A stretch of 8,273 bases of DNA from Nocardioides sp. (GTDB lineage Bacteria; Actinomycetota; Actinomycetes; Propionibacteriales; Nocardioidaceae): assembly GCA_003519585.1 (NCBI GenBank), contig DOWL01000111.1, positions 52,889-61,161 on the forward strand. The letters run 5' to 3'. Positions 1 through 5,686 of this stretch are shown in pieces. How positions within the stretch are numbered: the stretch's first letter is position 1; each line of letters starts with the position of its first letter. The translations under genes and the position numbers were made by a program. The notes beneath the pieces were generated by a model. The model was not told the DNA's origin, searched no databases, and worked only from the letters and a program-made list of their open reading frames with translations.

Positions 1-524
1 GACCGGATCGGCGGGACCATCAGCCCCTCCTCGAACACGCTCGTCGCGTGGCTCGGCATCGATCCGGGTACGGCGCCGCCGATGTCGTCGTGGTGGCCGA
101 ACGCCTGCACGAACGCGACGACGCGTCGTTCGCCTGGCGCGCCACTGAAGACGGGCACGGTGACGCACAGGTCGGGCAGGTGCCCGATGCCGCCCTCGGA
201 GCGGTAGACGTCGTTGTGGAAGAAGACGTCGCCCTCGCGCATCTCCTCGATCGGGAAGTCGCGCGCGACCGGGTGCACCAGCGCGGAGTACGAGCGGCCG
301 GTCAGCTTGCGCAGCAGCCGGTCGTGGATGCCGGCGCGAAAGTCGTGGGCATCCCTGATCATCGGGCTGCGACTCGTGCGGCCGATGGCGGTCTCGACCT
401 CCATCTCGACGCTCGCCAACGAGCCCTGGACGATCTCGACCAGGACCGGATCGGCGCTGGCCCCGGCGTCGGCGGTGAGGTGGCCGTAGGGGAACTGCGT
501 CGGCGCGCGGCGGCTGTCAGACAT
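1..524 (-). CDS. hyuB: Hydantoinase B / oxoprolinase family subunit (HyuB), N-terminal 174 residues, cut by window edge
   Basis: This is the partner subunit of HyuA in ATP-dependent cyclic-amide hydrolases (N-methylhydantoinase, 5-oxoprolinase, caprolactamase) and related acetone/acetophenone carboxylases; all are cytoplasmic. I translated it by hand from the ATG at 524-522. Family landmarks are DPVLVEIV (25-32), SRSPMIRDAHDF (51-62), an HNDVYRSEGGIGHLPDL stretch (103-119, matching the usual NDPYxGGTHLPD), GHHDDIGG (143-150, usual HHADVGG) and PGSMP (153-157), followed by FEEGL and PPIR. Family members usually run to well over 500 residues, so roughly two thirds lies beyond base 1. The start overlaps the hyuA stop by 8 bp and a good Shine-Dalgarno lies 7 nt upstream, so the two subunits are probably translationally coupled. 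Enzyme class is secure; substrate is unknown, and a carboxylase role cannot be excluded. Confidence 0.93.
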   Translation of the reverse strand, partial: MSDSRRAPTQFPYGHLTADAGASADPVLVEIVQGSLASVEMEVETAIGRTSRSPMIRDAHDFRAGIHDRLLRKLTGRSYSALVHPVARDFPIEEMREGDVFFHNDVYRSEGGIGHLPDLCVTVPVFSGAPGERRVVAFVQAFGHHDDIGGAVPGSMPSHATSVFEEGLMVPPIR

Positions 525-2622
525 CGCTGGGCTCCCTCGTCACGATCAGGTTGAGGTACTCGTCCACGCGTACGGCGAACCCGGGGTGGACCGGCACGGT
601 CGAGCCGAACTCCTGGATGATCACCGGGCCGACGAGGTGTGCTCCAGCCGCGAGGTCGCTGCGTTGGACCACCGGCGTGTCGACGTACCCGTCGTCGGCC
701 TCGAAGCAGACCGGTCGGGTGGCGTCGAACGTCGTGAAAGTGCTCTCAGAACCGTCGTTGGAGAGCACTTTCGCGTCACTCGACGGCGAATGGCGGCGGA
801 TCTCGGGCCGCTGGATCGGCCCGATGCCGGAGACCCGCAGGTTGACCCACTCCACCTGCTGGGTCGGGTCACCGGAGAAGTCGTAGCCGTAGAGCGCGCG
901 GTGCTCGGCGTGGAACGCGTCGGCCACCCGTGCCGGGTCGAGCGCCCCGTCGGGGACTGGCACCCGCACCTCGAAGGCCTGGCCGAAGTAGCGCAGGTCC
1001 GCGGTGCGGACGAACTGGTGCTGCTCCGGTGCGAACCCCTCCTTGGCCAGCGCCCCGGCCGCCCGACTGCTGAGCTCGTCGTACGCCGCCGCGACGGTCA
1101 CCGGATCGAGGGCGTCGGCGAGCGCGACGTGGGTCTGCACGTAGTCGTTCTTGACGTCCACGGTGAGGAGGCCGAAGGCCGAGACGTTGCCCGGGTTGGG
1201 CGGCACCAGCACGGTCGGGATGCCGAGCACGTCCATCAGCCGGCAGAGCAGCAGCGAACCGGAGCCGCCGAAGGTGGTGAGCATGAAGTCGCGGACGTCG
1301 AGGCCACGCTTGACCGTCACCTGGCGCAGGGCATTGGCCTGGTTCCACGCGGAGATCTCCAGGATCCCCGTGGCACACGCCTCCGGGCTCAGCCCCAACT
1401 CCTGCGCGAGCCGCTCGACCCCCACCCTTGCGGCGGGGACGTCGAGCGGGATCTCGCCGCCGAGCAGGTGTGGCGGGATCCGGCCGAGCACGACGTGCGC
1501 GTCGGTGATGGTGACCTCGGTGCCGCCCTTGGCGTAGCACAGCGGCCCGGGATCGGCGCCGGCCGATTGCGGGCCGACTTTGAGGGTGCCCTCGGGTGAG
1601 AGCCAGGCGATCGAGCCACCGCCCGCGCCGACCGTGACCACGTCGATCATCGGGATCTTCGAGGGGAACGCACCCACCGAGCCCTCGGTGGTGAGCGTCG
1701 GCTCCCCGTCGATCACCACGCTCACGTCGGTCGACGTACCTCCGCCGTCGGAGGTCAACACCCGGTCGAACCCGGCCACCTTCGCGATCAAGGCCGCTCC
1801 CAGCGCGCCCGCTGCCGGACCGGACAGCACCGTGGTGATCGGCTGGTGCACCACCTCGTCGGCCGAGAGCACCCCGCCGTTGGACTTCATCACGTAGAAC
1901 GGGATCGCGCGGTGGTCGTACGACGTCAGCCGGGCCTTGATGTTGTTGACGTACGCCGAGAGCCGCGGCTTGACCGCCGCGTCGACCAGGGTGGTCATCG
2001 CGCGTTCGTACTCGCGGTATTCGCGCAGCACCTCGCTGGAGAGCGAGACCACCGCGTTCGGGTGCTCGTCCAGCAGCACCGCACGCATCCGCTCCTCGTG
2101 CACCGGATCGGCGTAGGCGTGCAGGAAGCAGACCCCGAGCGTGTCCACGCCCTGGTCCCGGAACCAGCGCGCCACCGACCGCGCGCCGTCCTCGTCGAAG
2201 GGCCGGACCTCCTGGCCGTTCACGTCCAGGCGCCCCTCGACACCCTTGACCAGGTGGCGCGGGACGATCCGGTCGGGCTTCACCCAGAAGTAGCTGTTGC
2301 CGTAACCGTCGGGGACCGACTGCCGGGCGATCTCGAGCATCGCCTCGTAGCCGGTGTTGGTGATGAAGCCGAGCCGGTCGACCTTGCCCTCGAGCAGCTG
2401 GTTGGTGGCGACGGTCGTGCCGTGGGAGACCGCGTCGATGTCCGCGCCGCTCGCCCCCAGCAGGGCGAGCACCTTGTCGATGCCCGCCAGGAAGCCGTCG
2501 GCGGGGTTGCCCGGCGTGGACGGAGTCTTGGTCGTGACGAGCTCACCGGTGTCCTCGTCGAAGGCGACCACGTCGGTGAACGTCCCGCCGGTGTCGATGC
2601 CGATCCGGATGCGGCGAGCCAT
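517..2622 (-). CDS. hyuA: Hydantoinase A / oxoprolinase family subunit (HyuA), 701 aa
   Basis: This is the ATP-binding subunit of the hydantoinase/oxoprolinase/carboxylase superfamily; with HyuB it would activate and open a cyclic amide or imide, or carboxylate a ketone. An N-terminal Hydant_A_N region carries the actin-like phosphate loop GIDTGGTFTDVV (8-19) and HGTTVATNQLLEGK (67-80). The central hydantoinase A domain has SNGG (247-250), LSGPAAGALGA (266-276), SDGGGTSTDVSVV (291-303), VGAGGGSIA (331-339) and VGPQSAGADPGPLCY (349-363). GGSGSLLL (452-459) stands where GGAGPLHA is usual, and the C-terminal region has LYGYDF (577-582). The 701-aa length is typical. The ATG at 2622 begins MARRIRIGIDTGG as in homologues, but only a GGAG 2 nt away serves as a poor Shine-Dalgarno. 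Two motif variants (a Gly for the usual Met in DMGGTSTD, and GGSGSL) suggest a divergent subfamily. Residues about 615-632 are coded by a palindromic segment that may be an insertion. It is first in the operon with hyuB. Confidence 0.95.
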   Translation of the reverse strand: MARRIRIGIDTGGTFTDVVAFDEDTGELVTTKTPSTPGNPADGFLAGIDKVLALLGASGADIDAVSHGTTVATNQLLEGKVDRLGFITNTGYEAMLEIARQSVPDGYGNSYFWVKPDRIVPRHLVKGVEGRLDVNGQEVRPFDEDGARSVARWFRDQGVDTLGVCFLHAYADPVHEERMRAVLLDEHPNAVVSLSSEVLREYREYERAMTTLVDAAVKPRLSAYVNNIKARLTSYDHRAIPFYVMKSNGGVLSADEVVHQPITTVLSGPAAGALGAALIAKVAGFDRVLTSDGGGTSTDVSVVIDGEPTLTTEGSVGAFPSKIPMIDVVTVGAGGGSIAWLSPEGTLKVGPQSAGADPGPLCYAKGGTEVTITDAHVVLGRIPPHLLGGEIPLDVPAARVGVERLAQELGLSPEACATGILEISAWNQANALRQVTVKRGLDVRDFMLTTFGGSGSLLLCRLMDVLGIPTVLVPPNPGNVSAFGLLTVDVKNDYVQTHVALADALDPVTVAAAYDELSSRAAGALAKEGFAPEQHQFVRTADLRYFGQAFEVRVPVPDGALDPARVADAFHAEHRALYGYDFSGDPTQQVEWVNLRVSGIGPIQRPEIRRHSPSSDAKVLSNDGSESTFTTFDATRPVCFEADDGYVDTPVVQRSDLAAGAHLVGPVIIQEFGSTVPVHPGFAVRVDEYLNLIVTREPSDV
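532..538 (-). promoter_or_regulatory. Ribosome binding site of hyuB inside the end of hyuA
   Basis: The minus strand reads GAGGGAG followed by 7 nt and then the hyuB ATG (524-522). The site is embedded in the last codons of hyuA. It supports this ATG as the start and coupled translation of the two subunits. Confidence 0.7.
733..775. repeat. Palindromic element-like inverted repeat within the hyuA coding sequence
   Basis: The arms GAAAGTGCTCTC (736-747) and GAGAGCACTTTC (761-772) are perfect 12-bp reverse complements separated by 13 nt. Allowing one mismatch (735/773), the arms extend to 15 bp (733-747 and 761-775). The 37 bases 736-772 contain 19 G+C (51%), lower than the flanking gene. In the hyuA frame they encode about residues 617-629, in a Ser/Asp/Thr-rich stretch of the variable linker between the LYGYDF region and the C-terminal part. 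The frame is kept. This could be an in-frame mobile palindromic repeat; chance or a structured mRNA element is also possible. Confidence 0.6.
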
Positions 2623-2664
2623 GGCTCCACTCTGTCAGGGCAGCGACGGGTGCACACTGGTGCC
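2623..2664. other. Divergent intergenic region between hyuA and the DUF2630 gene
   Basis: These 42 bp must hold the 5' ends of two divergent genes. On the plus strand the hexamer CACACT (2653-2658) sits 6 nt before the GTG at 2665, the geometry of an actinobacterial leaderless promoter (-10 consensus TAnnnT, here with C at the first position). No good -35 is visible. Toward hyuA I see no convincing promoter hexamers, so its promoter may overlap the neighbouring gene. Confidence 0.3.
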
Positions 2665-2922
2665 GTGGCCAAGGACGCAGGAGATTCAGACATCTCGACC
2701 CGGATCACCTCGCTGATCGAGGAGGAGCACCGGCTGCGCGACGCCCTCCACGTCGGTGAGATCACGGCCGACGAGGAGCACGAGCGGCTCAAGGCTGTCG
2801 AGGTCGAACTCGACCAGTGCTGGGACCTGCTGCGGCAGCGTCGCGCGAAGCGCGAGTTCGGCGCCGACCCCGGCGAGGCGGAGGTCCGCCCGCCGGGGAC
2901 GGTCGAGACGTACTTGGGCTGA
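2665..2922 (+). CDS. DUF2630 family protein, 85 aa
   Basis: This small acidic cytoplasmic protein of unknown function belongs to a family I know from Actinomycetota. The recognisable core is DISTRITSLIEEEHRLRD (9-25), then GEITADEEHERLKAVEVELD with DQCWDLLRQRRAKRE following, and a tail of the form DPxEAxVRPxxxVExYL. It is predicted to be nearly all helical (probably a helical hairpin or coiled coil), with no signal peptide or membrane segment. I chose GTG 2665 because it gives the usual N-terminus. An in-frame GTG at 2650 would add five residues and has an AGGG (2637-2640) upstream. The open frame continues far upstream only as antisense of hyuA. It is the only plus-strand gene here, divergent from hyuA and convergent with the exported-protein gene, so its context says little about its job. 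Confidence 0.9.
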   Translation: MAKDAGDSDISTRITSLIEEEHRLRDALHVGEITADEEHERLKAVEVELDQCWDLLRQRRAKREFGADPGEAEVRPPGTVETYLG

Positions 2923-2937
2923 TCCCGGACTCAGCCC
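2916..2937. terminator. Hairpin between convergent genes, probable bidirectional terminator
   Basis: GGGCTGA (2916-2922) and TCAGCCC (2931-2937) are perfect 7-bp arms around an 8-nt loop. The 5' arm includes the TGA stop of the DUF2630 gene. No long T-tract follows on either strand (TTC on plus, AAG on minus), as is common in actinomycetes. The position between two convergent stops (2922 and 2961) supports termination for both genes. Confidence 0.55.
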
Positions 2938-2960
2938 TTCGACGGGGGTCGGTCAGTCGC

Positions 2961-3464
2961 TCAGCCGGACGCGAGGCAGAGCACGTAGGCGATGAACGCC
3001 TGGGTCGAGCCCGACTCGTTCCAGCCGCGTGCGGCCCAGGCGGCCGCGCCGTCGGGGTAGCTGCCGTTGATCCAGGTGTCGGCCGCCACCGCGGAGCCGT
3101 TCGCGAAGTAGCCACCGCCGCCGGTGCGCAGCTCGCCGGACTCGCAGCTGGCGACGACCAGGGCGCTCTGACCGTTGGGGATGTCGAACGACGCGGAGCG
3201 CACGTTCACGGGGCCGGTCACCATCTTGGCCTTCTTGGCCTTGGGCACCCAGCCGAGGCTGGACTCGTTGATCTTGTCGCCGTTGACGGTGTTGCCCACC
3301 AGCTTCTTGCCGGGGACGCTGTTGTTGACGAGGTTCTTGCCGTTGATGCTCGCAGCGGCGTAGCTCGTGCCGCCCATCGAGATCACCAGCGCGAGCAGCG
3401 CCAGAATGGTCGCGAGCGACGGCCGGCGACGGCGACGAGGACGCTCGAGATCGGGTTCGGACAT
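2961..3464 (-). CDS. Small exported or membrane-anchored protein with tandem decapeptide repeats, 167 aa
   Basis: No specific function is known to me; the N-terminal type (basic leader, one hydrophobic helix ending GGTSYAAA, then short repeats) is common in Nocardioides-like and Thermoleophilia proteins. Residues 8-14 are basic (RPRRRRR), 17-37 form a hydrophobic segment, and an Ala-X-Ala-like YAAAS could be a signal peptidase site; otherwise it is a membrane anchor. Three decapeptides follow in register, INGKNLVNNS (40-49), VPGKKLVGNT (50-59) and VNGDKINESS (60-69), then a Lys-rich KAKKAK linker. The C-terminal domain (about 82-167) is rich in Gly, Ser and Ala and has only two cysteines, C107 and C163, which could form a disulfide outside the cell. 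The ATG has an excellent Shine-Dalgarno 6 nt upstream. It lies 85 bp downstream of the amidase gene and could be co-transcribed or use its own promoter. Confidence 0.85.
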   Translation of the reverse strand: MSEPDLERPRRRRRPSLATILALLALVISMGGTSYAAASINGKNLVNNSVPGKKLVGNTVNGDKINESSLGWVPKAKKAKMVTGPVNVRSASFDIPNGQSALVVASCESGELRTGGGGYFANGSAVAADTWINGSYPDGAAAWAARGWNESGSTQAFIAYVLCLASG

Positions 3465-3549
3465 GAGGATCCTTCCTCCGGGGTCAATTGGGTCCTGTCG
3501 TGTCTAGCGGTCGCTCGCTGACCCCGACATGGCCCGAAACGGGGGATCA
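3465..3549. other. Intergenic region with an 8-bp inverted repeat, upstream of the exported-protein gene
   Basis: These 85 bp separate the amidase stop from the next gene's start. CGGGGTCA (3479-3486) and TGACCCCG (3519-3526) are perfect 8-bp reverse complements, 32 bp apart. The left arm touches the Shine-Dalgarno of the exported-protein gene, so the pair could be an operator, a leader-RNA stem, or chance. Just after the amidase stop, CCCG-AAA-CGGG (3533-3543) is a short 4-bp hairpin, too weak to call a terminator. I see no clear -10/-35 pair. Confidence 0.3.
3471..3479 (-). promoter_or_regulatory. Strong Shine-Dalgarno of the exported-protein gene
   Basis: The minus strand reads GGAGGAAGG, near-perfectly complementary to the 16S anti-SD, 6 nt before the ATG at 3464-3462. 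It is the best ribosome binding site in the window and predicts efficient translation. Confidence 0.8.
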
Positions 3550-4962
3550 TCACGGCAGCGGGCGCGCCGTTCCCTGGGTGATCGCCGCCTCGAGCGCGGC
3601 CGCCACCTCCACCAGGAAGCGGTCGGCACCGTGGGGTGCGACCAACTGGACGCCGACGGGGAGGCCATCCGCCGTACGCCCGAACGGGACGGAGATGGCT
3701 GGGCAGCCGGTCACGGTGATCAGGTAGCAGGACCGCATCCAGTCGAGGTAGGTCTCCATCGGCCGCCCGTTGATCTGGGTCGGGTACTCCTGATCGGCCG
3801 GGAACGGCGGCACCTGGGAGGTCGGCAGCACCAGCAGGTCGTGGCCGGTGAAGAACTCGCACATCCGGTCCGAGAGCGCGCTGCGCTGGGCATAGGCGCG
3901 AGCGATGTCGGCGCCCGTGAGGTGCTCGCCCGCCCGGATGTTGTCGGCCAACGACTGCTTGAAGTCGTCGGGATGCTCGGCCAACAGCGCGCCGAAACCG
4001 GCCTGGAACAGCCAGGCGCGCAGGGTGCGGAAGGTGTCGTCGGCCTCAGGAAGTGAGGGATACGCCGTGTCCACGGCCGCGCCGGCCCCTTCGAAGACCG
4101 CCGCCGACCTCTCGACCAGCGCCGCCACCTCAGCGTCGACCTCCAGGACCCCGCCGAGGTCCGGTGACACGGCGACCCGCAGCCCCGTGAGCGTGCCGGC
4201 CACGGGTGGCGCGAAGACGATCCCGGGGTCGGCGAGCGCGGTCGGGACCCGCGGGTCGGGTCCGGCCAGCACGCTGAGCAGCAGCGCGAGGTCGCCGACG
4301 TTGCGGGCCAGAGGGCCACTCACCGCGGTGGTCTCCCAGTAGTTGCCGGTCGGCCACCCCGGGACCCGACCGAGGCTCGGCCGGAGCCCGACCACGCCGC
4401 AGAACGACGCGGGGTTGCGCAGCGATCCGCCCATGTCCGATCCGTCGGCGAGCGGCACCATCCCGGCCGCCAGCGCGCAGGCGGCTCCCCCGCTCGAGCC
4501 GCCGGCCGAGCGCGTGGGATCGACCGGGTTGCGCGTCGTACCGAAGACCCTGTTGAAGGTGTGCGACCCGGCCGCGAACTCCGGCACGTTGGTCTTGCCG
4601 ATCACCACCACGCCGGCCGCCCGGACCCGCTCGACGACCAGTTCGTCCGCGTCGGGGACGTGCTCGGCGAACAGCGGTGAGCCGTAGGTCGTGCGCCACC
4701 CGGCCACGTCGTGGGTGTCCTTGAAGGCGAAGGGCAGGCCGTGCAGCGGACCCACCTCCGCGCCACCGGCGAGCACCTCGTCGGCCTGCGCGGCCCCCTC
4801 GCGGGCCCGCTCCTCGTCGAGGCTCACGATCGCGTTGAGCTCGGGGTTGCGCTCGCCGATCCGGGTCAGGTGCAGGTCGAGGAGTTCGCGGGCGCTGATC
4901 TGCTTCGCGCGTACGGCGGCCGCCTGCTCGCGCGCGGTCGACTCGACGGTCAGGTCGCTCAC
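3550..4962 (-). CDS. Amidase signature family hydrolase, 470 aa
   Basis: A cytoplasmic amidase that would hydrolyse a carboxamide (or a related ester or carbamate) to acid plus ammonia or amine. The Ser-cisSer-Lys triad is intact, numbered from the GTG start: Lys81 in FAFKDTHDVAG, cis-Ser156 in AGGSSGGAA, and nucleophile Ser180 in DGSDMGGSLRNPASFCG. The Ser-Ser spacing of 24 matches fatty-acid amide hydrolase (217/241). The oxyanion and specificity region SFCGVVGLRPSLGRVP and the C-terminal TGCPAISVPFG with LPVGVQLVAP are canonical, and the length is typical. I chose GTG 4962 because homologues begin near LTxxSAxELAAAVRAKQIS. A TTG at 4998 would add 12 residues but abuts the palindrome and has no support. 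An AGGAAA lies about 12 nt upstream of the GTG, a longer spacing than usual. The gene follows the coxSLG-like operon on the same strand, separated by a terminator-like palindrome, so it may have its own promoter. Substrate is not assignable; it is not an obvious GatA. Confidence 0.92.
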   Translation of the reverse strand: MSDLTVESTAREQAAAVRAKQISARELLDLHLTRIGERNPELNAIVSLDEERAREGAAQADEVLAGGAEVGPLHGLPFAFKDTHDVAGWRTTYGSPLFAEHVPDADELVVERVRAAGVVVIGKTNVPEFAAGSHTFNRVFGTTRNPVDPTRSAGGSSGGAACALAAGMVPLADGSDMGGSLRNPASFCGVVGLRPSLGRVPGWPTGNYWETTAVSGPLARNVGDLALLLSVLAGPDPRVPTALADPGIVFAPPVAGTLTGLRVAVSPDLGGVLEVDAEVAALVERSAAVFEGAGAAVDTAYPSLPEADDTFRTLRAWLFQAGFGALLAEHPDDFKQSLADNIRAGEHLTGADIARAYAQRSALSDRMCEFFTGHDLLVLPTSQVPPFPADQEYPTQINGRPMETYLDWMRSCYLITVTGCPAISVPFGRTADGLPVGVQLVAPHGADRFLVEVAAALEAAITQGTARPLP

Positions 4963-5009
4963 TTCTGGGTCATTTCCTGAGGTTCTAGGGCATTGCAACG
5001 GCCCAGAAC

Positions 5010-5043
5010 GTCAGGAATCCCAACAGCTGTTGGGATTCCTGAC
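5010..5043 (-). terminator. Perfect 34-bp palindrome, probable terminator of the coxS-coxL-coxG operon
   Basis: The half-site GTCAGGAATCCCAACAG (5010-5026) is followed without a gap by its exact reverse complement (5027-5043). In RNA it would form a very stable stem with a tetraloop-like AGCU centre. It starts one base after the coxG stop codon (5047-5045) and lies before the amidase start. No T-tract follows on either strand, so it would act as a U-less terminator, as proposed for actinomycetes. It could alternatively be a dispersed palindromic repeat or a protein-binding site. Confidence 0.65.
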
Positions 5044-5044
5044 C

Positions 5045-5686
5045 TCACCGCCGCCGCCCGAAGACCGAGCCCACCACGACGCCCAGCACGACCAGGCCGG
5101 CGCCGACCACGATGCCCTTGAGGAAGTCGTCGCGCGAGGAGACTCCACCACCGGACTTGGCGGGCGCGGTGTAGACGCCCGGCATGGCGCGCTCGTCGGG
5201 GTTGGTGGGCACCATCGGCTCGGATCCCGCCGAGGCGCTCGGGTCGATCGCCCGGCCGACGTTGGCGAAGAACTCGCCGGCCATCCGCTTGGAGACCGAC
5301 GAGAGCATTCGCTGCCCGACGCCGCCGACCATGCCGCCCACGACCGCGTCGGCGTCGTAGGCGATCTCGGTCTGACCGGGCGCGGGCTCGGAGAAGCGCA
5401 CCTGCACGGTGGCATCGACCGTGCCCGGCGCGCCGGCGCCCTGCAGGGTCATGGTCAGCGACTCGTGCTGCTGCAGGTCGGAGAGCGAGCAGGCGCCCTG
5501 ATAGGTCCCCTTGATGGCGGCCACGCCGGCGGTGACGGTCATCGCGTAGGCGTGGTCACCTGGCTCGCCGGTGGCTTCGAGCCGTTCGCAGCCGGGGATG
5601 GTCGCGACCAGGACGCGCGGGTCGAGCAGCGCCTCCCAGACCTTGTCGACCGGCTGGTCGACGACGTTGGACCCGGAGATCTTCAT
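5045..5686 (-). CDS. coxG: CoxG-like SRPBCC protein with C-terminal membrane anchor, 213 aa
   Basis: A member of the carbon monoxide dehydrogenase subunit G family, which is associated with attaching CoxLMS-type molybdenum hydroxylases to the cytoplasmic membrane and linking them to the respiratory chain. Residues 1-147 are the SRPBCC (START-like) fold: MKISGSNVVDQPVDKVWEAL, DPRVLVATIPGCERLE (22-37), AAIKGTYQGACSLSD (56-70), and VVGGMVGGVGQRMLSSVSKRM (115-135). A Pro/Ala/Ser-rich linker follows (about 148-188), then one hydrophobic helix GIVVGAGLVVLGVVVGSVFG (191-210) ending in RRR, a tail-anchored layout with the SRPBCC domain probably cytosolic. The ATG at 5686 overlaps the coxL-like stop by 4 bp (ATGA), and AAGGAG lies 5 nt upstream. 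The frame stays open far upstream, but that part is a shadow of the large-subunit gene. Family assignment is firm; the partner and any quinone-related role are inferred from context. Confidence 0.93.
   Translation of the reverse strand: MKISGSNVVDQPVDKVWEALLDPRVLVATIPGCERLEATGEPGDHAYAMTVTAGVAAIKGTYQGACSLSDLQQHESLTMTLQGAGAPGTVDATVQVRFSEPAPGQTEIAYDADAVVGGMVGGVGQRMLSSVSKRMAGEFFANVGRAIDPSASAGSEPMVPTNPDERAMPGVYTAPAKSGGGVSSRDDFLKGIVVGAGLVVLGVVVGSVFGRRR

Noticed and set aside
48..554. 168-codon plus-strand open frame at the left edge
   Set aside because: It is antisense to hyuB, whose minus-strand translation carries clear family motifs.
586..1599. 337-codon plus-strand open frame
   Set aside because: Antisense to hyuA, with composition of a GC-rich shadow frame and no domain signature.
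1738..1755. 7-bp inverted repeat ACCTCCG/CGGAGGT with a 4-nt loop
   Set aside because: It lies in the codons for the conserved TSDGGGTS motif of HyuA; Gly and Thr/Ser codons alone explain the symmetry.
4963..4998. TTG start at 4998 giving a 482-aa amidase
   Set aside because: The 12 extra residues do not look like an amidase N-terminus, the codon sits almost against the palindrome, and GTG 4962 gives the usual N-terminal alignment.
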